Below are positions 8,572-16,765 of a stretch of DNA of 64,000 nt, in pieces. Numbering within the stretch: position 1 is the first letter of the stretch; each line of letters opens with the position of its first letter. The notes beneath the pieces were generated by a model. It had not been told where the DNA came from and did not search any database. It worked only from the letters and a program-made list of their open reading frames with translations. The position numbers were made by a program, and so were the translations under genes. The DNA is from Variovorax sp. N23 (lineage in GTDB: Bacteria; Pseudomonadota; Gammaproteobacteria; Burkholderiales; Burkholderiaceae_C): NCBI RefSeq assembly GCF_025486315.1, contig NZ_JAOOPY010000005.1, forward strand, positions 180,101 through 244,100, in the 5' to 3' direction.

Positions 8572-9156
8572 TTACGCGGCCTTCCAGAAGATGTAGTCGG
8601 CCTGGTACTTCACGGTGGCCTTCTGGCCCTTGGTCATCGGGGTGCAGGGCATCGACGCCGGCGCGACGCCGCCGGTGAGCGCCACGCGCTGGATGTAGGT
8701 CACGCCGCTCATGACGCCCACGCCCATCGCCGGGTTGGCCTTCACCAGCTGGTACGGCAGGCTGGTCGGGCCCGAGGGTGCGACGGCGAGCTGCGTGGCG
8801 GTCAGCTTCGAGCCGTCCATCGCTTCCCAGGTGGCGGGCGGGCCGTCGTACCTGCCGACCTGCTTGCCCATGCGGTCGTTCAGCACGGCGCTGGGGCCGA
8901 CGAAGACCCACTCGGTCTGGCCGGGCATGTTGGCCTTGTCGCGGCATTCGTAGGTGATGTCGCCCACGCCCACGGTTTCCAGTGCGACCTTGTGGCCCGC
9001 GGGCACCTGGATGCTCGGCGGCAGGCTGGCCTGCGAGAAGGTCGACATCGGCTTGCTGGTGTCCATCGGGCCCATCGAGCCGCAGGCGGCCAGGATGCAG
9101 GCCGAGGCGGCGATGGTGGACACGGCCAGGGTGCGGGGTGAGATCAGTGCTTGCAT
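8572..9156 (-). CDS. DUF3455 domain lipoprotein
   Basis: 194 residues with a signal sequence and lipobox ILAAC (Cys25). The mature part, with PAGHKVALETVGVGDITYEC and ADYIFWKAA at the end, matches DUF3455, a secreted domain of unknown function often found beside ECF sigma genes. It is the first gene of the lipoprotein-sigma-anti-sigma unit. The start is supported by a GGAG seven bases before the ATG. The gene is a likely target, and perhaps an envelope-facing part, of the sigma pathway; that role is inference from context. Confidence 0.85.
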   Translation of the reverse strand: MQALISPRTLAVSTIAASACILAACGSMGPMDTSKPMSTFSQASLPPSIQVPAGHKVALETVGVGDITYECRDKANMPGQTEWVFVGPSAVLNDRMGKQVGRYDGPPATWEAMDGSKLTATQLAVAPSGPTSLPYQLVKANPAMGVGVMSGVTYIQRVALTGGVAPASMPCTPMTKGQKATVKYQADYIFWKAA

Positions 9157-9213
9157 GGGGAGCTCCTTCGACGTGGTTGCAGTGGCGGGTGCGCAGCGTC
9201 TTGCTGCTGCAGG

Positions 9214-9243
9214 TACTACCCGCGGGAGCCGCTTCTGGATGCA
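9214..9243 (-). promoter_or_regulatory. Candidate ECF sigma promoter for the DUF3455-sigma-anti-sigma unit
   Basis: Read on the minus strand: TGCATCC (9243-9237), 17 bases, then GTAGTA (9219-9214), with the DUF3455 ATG about 58 bases further on. The spacing fits a -35/-10 pair of an ECF-type promoter. The -35-like word TGCATCC recurs at 9246-9252 and 9265-9271. Confidence 0.5.
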
Positions 9244-9273
9244 GGGGATGCAGGAAATATCTCGGGATGCAGG
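9237..9273 (+). repeat. Three direct copies of GGATGCAGG
   Basis: GGATGCAGG occurs at 9237-9245, 9246-9254 and 9265-9273, the first two back to back. The copy nearest the gene forms the -35-like element of the DUF3455 promoter; the others could be alternative promoter elements or binding sites. Confidence 0.7.
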
Positions 9274-9319
9274 CGGCGCGGAACGATGCCGCCATCCCTG
9301 TCTTCATTAAGAAGAAGGA

Positions 9320-9348
9320 TTGCAGTTCCAAAAAGTTTTAGACACAAT
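9320..9348 (+). promoter_or_regulatory. Weak sigma-70-like promoter in an AT-rich patch
   Basis: TTGCAG, 17 bases, CACAAT, in an AT-rich island (about 9300-9365) that stands out from its GC-rich surroundings, 41 bases before the small exported protein gene. The hexamers match the consensus only partly (3/6 and 4/6). Confidence 0.3.
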
Positions 9349-9389
9349 AGTTTGCAATTTCCAACCTCTTCCTGGAACGGGGTGTGCGC

Positions 9390-9752
9390 ATGAGTCCGCG
9401 GATTTCTCTTCTGGTGCTCGCGATGGTGGGCGGGCCTGCGGCGGCACAGTCATTGCCATCGACGGTCGTTCCCAACAATCCCGGCAAGGTCATCCAGACC
9501 TACAAGCAAGACAAAGGCTCGGAGCGAGGCGACGAGATTCCGCCAGGCGGATTCACCCTTCCCGTGTTCGAGGAATCACCGGATGGTCAGCGCTACCGGG
9601 TGAAGCTTGCAGGCAAGGACGCGTGGATCTTCAAGCGAGACGTTCGGCCGACCGAAACGACCCTCAGCGTGCGCGACATGTGCTCGACGGTGGGCCCCTC
9701 GGTCCATGCGGGCGCCACGCGCAATGCCAACGAGGCCTGCCGATTGAAGTAG
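9390..9752 (+). CDS. Small exported protein, possibly SH3-like
   Basis: 120 residues. MSPRISLLVLAMVGGPAAAQ is a clear signal peptide. The mature part contains VFEESPDGQRYRVKLAGKDAWIFKRDVR, a pattern of strands with a WxxxxxVR end that resembles bacterial SH3-like domains, and two late Cys residues (in DMCSTV and EACRLK) that could form a disulfide. No named family is recognised. ATG at 9390 is preferred to the GTG two codons before it. It precedes the M48 protease gene by 92 bases on the same strand and may belong to the same unit. Confidence 0.6.
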   Translation: MSPRISLLVLAMVGGPAAAQSLPSTVVPNNPGKVIQTYKQDKGSERGDEIPPGGFTLPVFEESPDGQRYRVKLAGKDAWIFKRDVRPTETTLSVRDMCSTVGPSVHAGATRNANEACRLK

Positions 9753-9844
9753 CGACTTCGGCTGCGACAGCCTGCTGATTCTTTCGAGACCGCCGGGGGT
9801 TCGGCTGACACCCCCCAAACAACAGAGATCGAGGAGCTCCCGAG

Positions 9845-11395
9845 ATGCGTCCTGCATGTATGGTGTCGGCGGCCCTGGTGGCTGCCCTGTGGGGGTGCGC
9901 CGCCCCCACCGGTTCTGGCACAGGGTCTGGCTCCGGGAGCGAGCCGAGTCTGCTGGAGCGCGGCAAGGAAGCACTGTCGAACGTGCTGGGCGGCCTCGAC
10001 AGCAAGCCGATGATCTCGCGCCTGAATCCGGGCGCCTACGAGCCATCCAACGAAGCCATCGGCGACGAGATCGACATCAACGACAAGCGCGTGAGCCACG
10101 GCCTGGTGCCGCTACCCGCCGCCACGACCTACGCCAACCGGGTGCTCGACAAGCTCAAGGCAGCCAGCGGCGTGACGGACGTGCCCGGCAGGGTGTTCGT
10201 CGTTGCCAACGACCAGCTCGACGCGGGCGCCACACCCGACGGCAACATCTTCGTATCGCTCGGCTACCTGCGAAATCTGCAGAACGAGGACCAACTCGCC
10301 GCCTTGCTCGCCCACGAGCTCGGCCATGTGCTGCTGCACCATCACGACAGCAACTGGATCGGTCGAAAGCAGAAGGAAATGATGTCCTTCTTCGAGGACA
10401 GCGCGCTGCTCAAGAACACGTTGGAGAACGTGGTCTCCGGCAACAAGGCACCCACCAAACCCTACACACCGGGCCAGCAGGAAACGCTCGACCGCATGCT
10501 GCTGCTGGTCAAGCTCAACGATCGGGCCCTGCAACCGGCCTGGGGGCGACGGCAGGAAGCCGAGGCGGACCGGTTGGGCGTCGACCTGATGATCAAGGCC
10601 GGCTACAGCGTGGCCGACGGCACCTTGCCCTGGCTGGGCAAGGTCGCCGAGTGGGATGCACAGCAAGCGAAGCTGCGCGCCGAACTCGCGGCTGAGCGAC
10701 AGGCCAGCATCGAGGCGTTGTCGAGCCAGGGGCGCATCGATGCGTCGGCCAAGATGGCGCTCGACGGCGCGATGAAAGACGTGCTCGAGGAGATGGCGCG
10801 CGCACACGACGACGGCAGCAAGCGGCTGGAGGAAATCGACGTCTACCTCGACAAGGTCCATGCCAACTCGGAGGTCGCTCGCAAGGCCACGGTCGCGCCC
10901 TATACCCAGTTCATGCAGCAGCGCGATGTCAAGGCAACGATCGATGGCTACCGCGAAGCCTTCGTGGCGCGCAACCAGGTCGTCGATCGGAAGTTCGCGC
11001 AGGCCCTGCCGACCCTCCGGCGACTGACCGGCAGCGGCGTGATCGCCTCGCATGCCCTGCCCAACTACCTGATGTTCGAGGCGCAGCGCGGCGGCGGCGG
11101 CAGCAGCGCGGCCAACGAGCAGGCGCTGCGGCGCAGCCTTGCGGCATCGGAGCCGACATGGGAGCCCTTCGACTCGGCGGCCGCGTACTACGGCGCCCGG
11201 AACCAGAAGGCGGCCATCCATGAGGTCGGCCGCAATGCCATGGCCAAATTCAGCAACGCGCCCTCGGCTTATCCACGTCTCGTTGCCCTGTACACCCGGT
11301 ATGGCATGAAGGACGAAGCCGCCAACGTCTTCGTCGAATGCCGGCGCAAACAGGCGCAGATGCGCCTGGCCTGCGAGAAGGCACTGAAGAAATGA
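9845..11395 (+). CDS. M48 family metalloprotease lipoprotein
   Basis: 516 residues. A signal sequence ends in a lipobox-like ALWGC (Cys18), so the protease is probably tethered in the periplasm. The M48 zinc site HELGH is at about residues 158-162 (LLAHELGHVLLHHH), with the third ligand Glu in RRQEAEADRLG (about 238). The C-terminal 270 residues are helical, lack recognisable TPR consensus and include a Gly-rich stretch at about 418-425. Related enzymes (BepA, LoiP, YcaL) degrade misassembled outer-membrane proteins. AGATCGAGGAG precedes the start. Its stop overlaps the CHASE2 gene start (ATGA), so the two are co-translated; a link between proteolysis and sensing is inferred. Confidence 0.88.
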   Translation: MRPACMVSAALVAALWGCAAPTGSGTGSGSGSEPSLLERGKEALSNVLGGLDSKPMISRLNPGAYEPSNEAIGDEIDINDKRVSHGLVPLPAATTYANRVLDKLKAASGVTDVPGRVFVVANDQLDAGATPDGNIFVSLGYLRNLQNEDQLAALLAHELGHVLLHHHDSNWIGRKQKEMMSFFEDSALLKNTLENVVSGNKAPTKPYTPGQQETLDRMLLLVKLNDRALQPAWGRRQEAEADRLGVDLMIKAGYSVADGTLPWLGKVAEWDAQQAKLRAELAAERQASIEALSSQGRIDASAKMALDGAMKDVLEEMARAHDDGSKRLEEIDVYLDKVHANSEVARKATVAPYTQFMQQRDVKATIDGYREAFVARNQVVDRKFAQALPTLRRLTGSGVIASHALPNYLMFEAQRGGGGSSAANEQALRRSLAASEPTWEPFDSAAAYYGARNQKAAIHEVGRNAMAKFSNAPSAYPRLVALYTRYGMKDEAANVFVECRRKQAQMRLACEKALKK

Positions 11396-13092
11396 GCGCC
11401 GCGGGTGACCCCCTGTGGAGGCAAAGGAACTGGCGCTGGGATCTCTGGGTGGCGATTGTCACGGTAGCGACGGGTCTGGCCCTGGCCTGGATGACAGCGC
11501 AGATTCCGCAGCAGGAACTCGCGAAGCGCGCGGTGATGCGCGCGGTGTCACCCGCGCTGACGCCGATCTACGGCGAGCGCGGCAGCCGGGAAATCACGGT
11601 CGTCACCATCGATGACGCCGACCTGGATGCCTTCGGGAAGACATGGCCGCTGGCGCTTGGCTTTCTGAGCCGCCGCGTGGAAGTCCTGCTGGCAAAGAAG
11701 CCGCGGGTGCTGTTCATCGACCTGCTCCTCAAACGCGAGAGTTCGTTTTCGGAGATTGCCGCCCTGCGCGACGCGATCTGCAAGTCGCGCGGAACGACAA
11801 AGGTCTACATCGCATCGCTTCGCGGATTGCTGCCTGATTCCCCGACCGAAGCCGAGCTGTTCAAGGAACATCCGGAGCCCCGACCCACGCCCGACTCGCC
11901 ACTGAGGATGAGTGTCTGCGCCACCCCGGTGGACGCGCGGGTGACGCCGGACGCGCATGACCAGTCGCAATGGGACTACCCCATCCAGATCGAGACGAGC
12001 GCAGAAGCTCCACGGCACATCCGCTCGGCAGCACTCGAGATCTTCTGCCGGGAGCAGCCCGATCTCTGCCCCCATGATGAGCGAAAGCCGCCCTCGCTCG
12101 CAGTGATCTGGCCCGCCCGCTCGTTCCCGACCAATGTCCAGACGATGATCCGGGAGCGAGAACCCAGGCAGGTGCCTGCCACCTACGAACCCACGTGCCG
12201 CGACGGCATCCCCGCCTGGGAGGCGGTGCCCGGCGCCGTGTTGGCCGAAGCGCTGATCACCCGATGGATCATCGGATCCGGTGCCGGCCAGCGCAAGGCG
12301 GGGCCGCTCGAACGCGAAGCGCTCTCGAGAAAAATGCCCCCCTGTCCGTACCATCAGGTCATCCCCCTGCGGGCCTTCAACGGCAAGGGGTTCTCCGATG
12401 CCGAACTCGGCGCCGCCTTTGCCGACAAGATCGTGGTTCTTGGCGCGGATGTCATCGGAACCGGCGACAAGGTCACCTCGCCCATCCACGGGCCGATACC
12501 GGGGGTTCACGCCCACGCCATGGCGCTGGACAACCTGATCACATTCGAAGGGAAGTACAAGCAGGCAGGCGACTTCGATCTGGGAGACCTGAGGAGTCAA
12601 GGCAGTCTGTTCGTCATCATCAGCGTGATTTTCACCGTGGCGGTGCTCACGCTCTGGAACCACTACTTCACCGAGATCGAACCGCCGCCACCACGGCCGC
12701 TGAGCTGGTGGCAAAGCATCCTGCACCGAGCGGGCATGGTATTTCTCATCTTTCCCATGCTCGTATTGGGCTGGCCGCGAGGCCGGTCAACGGTCGATCC
12801 ACGACGGCACTTTCTGGGACGGCTGGCATTCATCAACCTCAACGTCGCACTGATCGCATTCATCTTCGCCGTGGGCTACTTCTGGCTCAGGCAAGGGCCG
12901 TTGTCGATGCTCGAATACGTGTTGTTCCCCTTCCTCTCGCACTTCCTTCGGATCGGAAAAACGATCGCGGGTCGTTCTTGCGATTGGTGGCAGGCCGTCA
13001 TCGACATCAACCCTTGGGAAGCATGGGCGCAGCGGCGCGCCAAGCACGCGCCGGATGACCATGAATGCGCAGCCATCAAGCCGCGGACCTGA
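11392..13092 (+). CDS. CHASE2 domain membrane protein without an output domain
   Basis: 566 residues. One transmembrane helix (about 17-36) is followed by an extracytoplasmic CHASE2 sensor domain from about 40 to 390, with ITVVTIDDADLDAFG and PRVLFIDLLL near its start and FADKIVVLGADVIGTGDKVTSPIHGPIPGVHAHAMALDNLI, abbreviated here by its ends FADKIVVLGA and ALDNLI, near its finish. Three to four further membrane helices lie between about 405 and 540. There is no kinase, cyclase or GGDEF domain after them, only a short charged tail. CHASE2 proteins usually feed such outputs, so signalling must pass to a partner, perhaps the FHA protein 38 bases downstream. Start overlaps the protease stop. Confidence 0.85.
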   Translation: MSAAGDPLWRQRNWRWDLWVAIVTVATGLALAWMTAQIPQQELAKRAVMRAVSPALTPIYGERGSREITVVTIDDADLDAFGKTWPLALGFLSRRVEVLLAKKPRVLFIDLLLKRESSFSEIAALRDAICKSRGTTKVYIASLRGLLPDSPTEAELFKEHPEPRPTPDSPLRMSVCATPVDARVTPDAHDQSQWDYPIQIETSAEAPRHIRSAALEIFCREQPDLCPHDERKPPSLAVIWPARSFPTNVQTMIREREPRQVPATYEPTCRDGIPAWEAVPGAVLAEALITRWIIGSGAGQRKAGPLEREALSRKMPPCPYHQVIPLRAFNGKGFSDAELGAAFADKIVVLGADVIGTGDKVTSPIHGPIPGVHAHAMALDNLITFEGKYKQAGDFDLGDLRSQGSLFVIISVIFTVAVLTLWNHYFTEIEPPPPRPLSWWQSILHRAGMVFLIFPMLVLGWPRGRSTVDPRRHFLGRLAFINLNVALIAFIFAVGYFWLRQGPLSMLEYVLFPFLSHFLRIGKTIAGRSCDWWQAVIDINPWEAWAQRRAKHAPDDHECAAIKPRT

Positions 13093-13130
13093 CTGACCCC
13101 AATGCCTCACTTTGCTGCGATCATCGGGAC

Positions 13131-13520
13131 ATGAGCGGCGACAAGCTACCCACCCTCGCGATCCTCCTGCCCTCGGGCCTGTTCCAAGTCCACGTGCTGA
13201 CGACCGGTCGCACCACCATCGGCCGGGCACCCTCGAACCAGGTGATCGTGCACGACCGCCGCGTCAGTCGCGTGCACGCGGCCATCACGGTCGAACACGC
13301 CTTCGTGACCATCGAAGACCTTGGCAGCACCAACGGCGTGTGGCTCAACGGCCGCAAGCTGATGCAGGAGCCGCTGACCGACGGCGACGTGCTCACCCTC
13401 GGCGACTCGACCCTGCACTTCGCGTGGGAGAACCCCAACGACGTGTGCATCGAGGCCGAGCCGATGCCCGCGGTGCCCGGCCTGCGCCTGCCGGGCCACG
13501 AGTCGAAGGACACCGAGTGA
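13131..13520 (+). CDS. FHA domain protein
   Basis: 129 residues, almost entirely one forkhead-associated domain, which binds phosphothreonine peptides. The hallmark residues are present: GRAPSNQV (about 37), RRVSRVHA (about 46-53) and DLGSTNGVWLNG (about 66-77). There is no other domain and no signal peptide. A Ser/Thr kinase to make its ligand is not in the window. It sits 38 bases after the CHASE2 gene and ends nine bases from the convergent mmsB stop. The ATG at 13131 follows only a weak ribosome-binding site (GGGAC). Confidence 0.88.
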   Translation: MSGDKLPTLAILLPSGLFQVHVLTTGRTTIGRAPSNQVIVHDRRVSRVHAAITVEHAFVTIEDLGSTNGVWLNGRKLMQEPLTDGDVLTLGDSTLHFAWENPNDVCIEAEPMPAVPGLRLPGHESKDTE

Positions 13521-13529
13521 TCCGGGTGT

Positions 13530-14426
13530 TCAGCCCTGCTTCTGCACCATCTTGATGACACTGGAGAAATCCAGCGCGCCGTGGCCGGCCAGGCTGTGCG
13601 CGGCATACAGGTTGCGCGCCAGGCCGCCCAGCGGCGTGGCGGCGCGCACCGCGGCCGCGTTCTCCTGCGCCAGGCCCAGGTCCTTGAGCATCAGGTCGGT
13701 GCCGAAGCCGCCGGCGTAGTTCTTCGAGGCGGGCGCCGTCTCCATCACGCCCGGCAGCGGGTTGTACTTTTCGAGCGCCCAGTTGCCGCCCGAACTGCGC
13801 CGCATGATCTCGGACAGCACCTTCGGGTCGAGCCCGTTGGCCACGCCCAGGGCGATGGCTTCGGACGTGCCGATCATCAGGATGCCCAGCAGCATGTTGT
13901 TGCAGATCTTGGCGGTCTGCCCCGCCCCCGCCGCGCCGGCGTGGAAGATATTCGCGCCCATCTTCTCGAGCACCGGCCGTGCGCGTTCGAGGTCGGCTTC
14001 GCTGCCGCCGACCATGAAGGTCAGCGTGCCGGCGATGGCGCCGCCGGTGCCGCCGGACACCGGTGCATCGATGACGGCCACGCCCTTCTTCGCGGCCGCT
14101 TCGGCGACCTTGCGCGAGGTGGCGGCGGCAATGGTGCTGCTGTCGATCACCAGCGTGCCGGGCGCGATCTTCTCGAGGATGCCGGGACGGCCGTCGCTGC
14201 CCAGGTAGAGCCCTTCGACATGCGCGCTGGCCGGCAGCATGCTGATGACGATCTCGGCGCCGTCGAGCGTGGCCGCCGCCGACGCGGCGATCGGCAGGCC
14301 ATCGGCCGCGAATTTCGCGCAGGCGTCCTTCGACAGGTCGAAGGCGCTGAGCGTGTGGCCGGCCCTGAGCAGGTTCATGGCCATCGGGCCGCCCATGTTG
14401 CCCAGGCCGATGAATGCGATCTTCAT
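13530..14426 (-). CDS. mmsB: 3-hydroxyisobutyrate dehydrogenase
   Basis: 298 residues, the normal length. It oxidises 3-hydroxyisobutyrate to methylmalonate semialdehyde with NAD in valine breakdown. Visible are the NAD-binding AFIGLGNMGGPM at the N-terminus, the substrate-binding DAPVSGGTGGA (about 118-128) and GAGQTAKICNN with the catalytic Lys (about 171). ATG at 14426 has GGAGA eight bases upstream; a longer in-frame start would only add MKINGDKD. It is the last gene of the operon mmsA - acyl-CoA dehydrogenase - hydrolase - mmsB, 38 bases after the hydrolase gene. Confidence 0.95.
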   Translation of the reverse strand: MKIAFIGLGNMGGPMAMNLLRAGHTLSAFDLSKDACAKFAADGLPIAASAAATLDGAEIVISMLPASAHVEGLYLGSDGRPGILEKIAPGTLVIDSSTIAAATSRKVAEAAAKKGVAVIDAPVSGGTGGAIAGTLTFMVGGSEADLERARPVLEKMGANIFHAGAAGAGQTAKICNNMLLGILMIGTSEAIALGVANGLDPKVLSEIMRRSSGGNWALEKYNPLPGVMETAPASKNYAGGFGTDLMLKDLGLAQENAAAVRAATPLGGLARNLYAAHSLAGHGALDFSSVIKMVQKQG

Positions 14427-14464
14427 GTCTTTGTCTCCGTTGATTTTCATGGGGGGTAGGCGTC

Positions 14465-15580
14465 TCAGACCAGCGGCACGAGCTCCGGCGCCATCTCGCC
14501 GCGCACGCGCAGGTGGTCATCGACGAAGGCCGGCGTGATCTCGGCCAGCGTCGCCGGGTTCCATCGCGGGTTGCGGTCCTTGTCGACCAGCACCGCACGG
14601 ATGCCTTCGGCGAAATCGGCGTGCGCGCAGAAGCCCAGCGAGGCCCAGTACTCCAGGCGGAACACCTCGGCCAGCGACATGCGCGGCACGCGTTGCCACA
14701 GCGCCCACGACAGCGCGACCGAACTGGGCGCGCCCTTGGCGTAGGTCTTCACGGCCGTCTGCAGCCACGGGTCCTCGCTCTGCAGCGCGCGCAGGCGCTG
14801 GTCGATGGCGAGCAGGTCGTCGCCGGCCAGCGTGGCGTTGACGAGGTCGAAGTGCTCGCGCAGTTTCGATGGCGGCATGGCCGCGCCCTCGCCCGCCTGC
14901 GCCAGCAGCCTGGACATGAGCGCGCGGTCGGCGTCCGGCGTGCCCTTCCACCCGGCCGTCGTGATCGCCTCCAGCACGTGCGCCTTGGCCGCGTGCGGCA
15001 CCAGCACGTCGGCCAGGCCGGCGAAGATCGCGTCGGCGGCGTTGATCTGCGCGGCGGTGAAGGCCAGGAACAGGCCGGTGCGGCCCGGCGTGCGGCGCAG
15101 GAACCAGCTGCCGCCGACGTCGGGGTACAGGCCGATGTTGACCTCGGGCATCGCGACGCGGCTGCCCTCGGTCACCACGCGGTGCGAGCAGCCCGCCATC
15201 AGGCCGACGCCGCCGCCCATCACGATGCCGTGGCCCCAGCAGACGAAGGGCTTGGGGAAGGTGTGGATCAGGTGGTCGAGCTCGTATTCCTCACCGAAGA
15301 AGCGCTCGGCGTATTCGTTGCGCTCTGCCTTGCAGTCCAGCAAGGTCTGGTAGAGCTGGCGCAGGTCACCGCCGGCGCAGAAGGCCTTCTCGCCGGCCGC
15401 GTCCATCAGCACGCCGACGATGCCGGCGTCGGCCGCCCATTCGCGCAACTGCGGCGTGAGCAGGCGCACCATGTCGACCGACAGCGCGTTGAGCGAGGCC
15501 GGTGCGTTGAGCGTGGCCACGCCGAAGCGCTGGCCGTTGGCGGTGGGGATTTCCTTGAAGAGGACGACGGGTTCGGTCAT
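14465..15580 (-). CDS. 3-hydroxyisobutyryl-CoA hydrolase (enoyl-CoA hydratase/isomerase family)
   Basis: 371 residues, longer than true enoyl-CoA hydratases (~260) and typical of the ECH_2 type that includes 3-hydroxyisobutyryl-CoA hydrolase. The crotonase oxyanion segments are seen in KAFCAGGDLRQLY (about 68-80) and HGIVMGGGVGLMAG (about 114-127). MPEVNIGLYPDVGGSWFL carries the Glu and Asp pair used by the hydrolases. It should release 3-hydroxyisobutyrate from its CoA ester to supply the next enzyme, MmsB. It lies 20 bases after the acyl-CoA dehydrogenase gene. An enoyl-CoA hydratase role cannot be fully excluded, but no other hydrolase is present. Confidence 0.88.
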   Translation of the reverse strand: MTEPVVLFKEIPTANGQRFGVATLNAPASLNALSVDMVRLLTPQLREWAADAGIVGVLMDAAGEKAFCAGGDLRQLYQTLLDCKAERNEYAERFFGEEYELDHLIHTFPKPFVCWGHGIVMGGGVGLMAGCSHRVVTEGSRVAMPEVNIGLYPDVGGSWFLRRTPGRTGLFLAFTAAQINAADAIFAGLADVLVPHAAKAHVLEAITTAGWKGTPDADRALMSRLLAQAGEGAAMPPSKLREHFDLVNATLAGDDLLAIDQRLRALQSEDPWLQTAVKTYAKGAPSSVALSWALWQRVPRMSLAEVFRLEYWASLGFCAHADFAEGIRAVLVDKDRNPRWNPATLAEITPAFVDDHLRVRGEMAPELVPLV

Positions 15581-15600
15581 GGGCAATGAAGTGGTTGAGG

Positions 15601-16755
15601 TCAGCGGATGTCGCTGTCGCCTTCGAGCAATTTTCGCGCGACGATGACCCGCATGATTTCGTTGGTGCCTTCGAGGATCTGGTGCACCCGCGTGTCGCGC
15701 ACCAGCCGCTCCAGCGGGAACTCGGCCAGGTAGCCGTAGCCGCCGTGCAGCTGCAGCGCGTCGTTGCAGATCGTGAAGCCCGCATCGGTCGCGAAGCGCT
15801 TGGCCATCGCGCAGTAGGTGGACGCATCGGGGTGCGCCGCGTCGAGCTTGCTCGCGGCCATGCGCACCATCTGCCGCGCCGCGACCAGCTCGGTCGCCAT
15901 GTCGGCCAGCTTGAACTGCAGCGCCTGGAAGCTCGCGAGCGGCTTGCCGAACTGATGGCGGTCGTGCAGGTAGGAACGCGCCGCGTTCAATGCACCCTGC
16001 GCCGCGCCGACCGAACAGGTCGCGATGTTGATGCGCCCGCCGTCGAGCCCCTTCATCGCGATCCGGAAGCCCTCGCCTTCCGCGCCCAGCAGGTGGTCGG
16101 CCGGCACGCGCACGTTGTCGAAGGCGATGGTGCGCGTGGGCTGGCTGTTCCAGCCCATCTTGTGCTCCTTCTTGCCGTAGCCGATGCCGGGCGCATCGGC
16201 CGGTACCGCGAAGGCCGAGATGCCACCCGCGCCACCGCCGCCGGTGCGGGCCATCAGCACCAGCACGTCGGTCGCGCCGGCGCCGCTGATGAAGGCCTTG
16301 CCGCCGTTGATGACGTAGTCGCCGCCCTGCAACTCGGCGCGGGTCTTGAGCGAGCCGGCATCGGAACCGGCGCCGGGCTCGGTGAGGCAATACGACGCCA
16401 GCTTGCGCCCGCTGGTCAAGTCGTCGCCCCAGGTCTTGCACACCGCCTCGGTGCCCCAGGTGCCGAGCATCCAGGTCGCCATGTTGTGGATCGTGATGAA
16501 GGCGGTGGTCGACGGGTCGACCGCCGCCATCTCCTCGAACACCAGCGTGGCGTCGAGCCGCGGCAGCGCGAGGCCGCCGATGCGCTCGGGCGCGTAGAGG
16601 CCGCAGAAGCCGAGTTCGCCGGCCTTGGCGATGGCGTCCTTCGGAAAGAAAGCCTCGGCGTCCCAGCGCGCGGCGTGCGGCGCGAATTCGGCGGCGGCGA
16701 ACGCGCGGGCGGTCTCGGCAAAGGCGCGCTGCTCTTCGGAAAGTTCGAAGTCCAT
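15601..16755 (-). CDS. Acyl-CoA dehydrogenase, probably isobutyryl-CoA dehydrogenase
   Basis: 384 residues. FAD enzyme that makes methacrylyl-CoA from isobutyryl-CoA, passing electrons to ETF. Signatures are CLTEPGAGSDAGSLKT (about 127-142), NGGKAFISGAGATD (about 149-162) and HQILEGTNEIMR near the C-terminus with the catalytic-type Glu. The substrate is inferred from the operon: it lies between mmsA and the 3-hydroxyisobutyryl-CoA hydrolase, exactly where the valine pathway needs it. The MmsA stop is ten bases upstream of its start codon. The ETF-ubiquinone oxidoreductase gene at the end of the window would serve the same electron route. Confidence 0.92.
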   Translation of the reverse strand: MDFELSEEQRAFAETARAFAAAEFAPHAARWDAEAFFPKDAIAKAGELGFCGLYAPERIGGLALPRLDATLVFEEMAAVDPSTTAFITIHNMATWMLGTWGTEAVCKTWGDDLTSGRKLASYCLTEPGAGSDAGSLKTRAELQGGDYVINGGKAFISGAGATDVLVLMARTGGGGAGGISAFAVPADAPGIGYGKKEHKMGWNSQPTRTIAFDNVRVPADHLLGAEGEGFRIAMKGLDGGRINIATCSVGAAQGALNAARSYLHDRHQFGKPLASFQALQFKLADMATELVAARQMVRMAASKLDAAHPDASTYCAMAKRFATDAGFTICNDALQLHGGYGYLAEFPLERLVRDTRVHQILEGTNEIMRVIVARKLLEGDSDIR

Positions 16756-16765
16756 GCAGCCGAGG

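Noticed and set aside
9345-9356. CAATAGTTTGCA, also present at 22052-22063
   Set aside because: A 12-base match is expected many times by chance among 64 kb; no other motif conservation between the two gaps.
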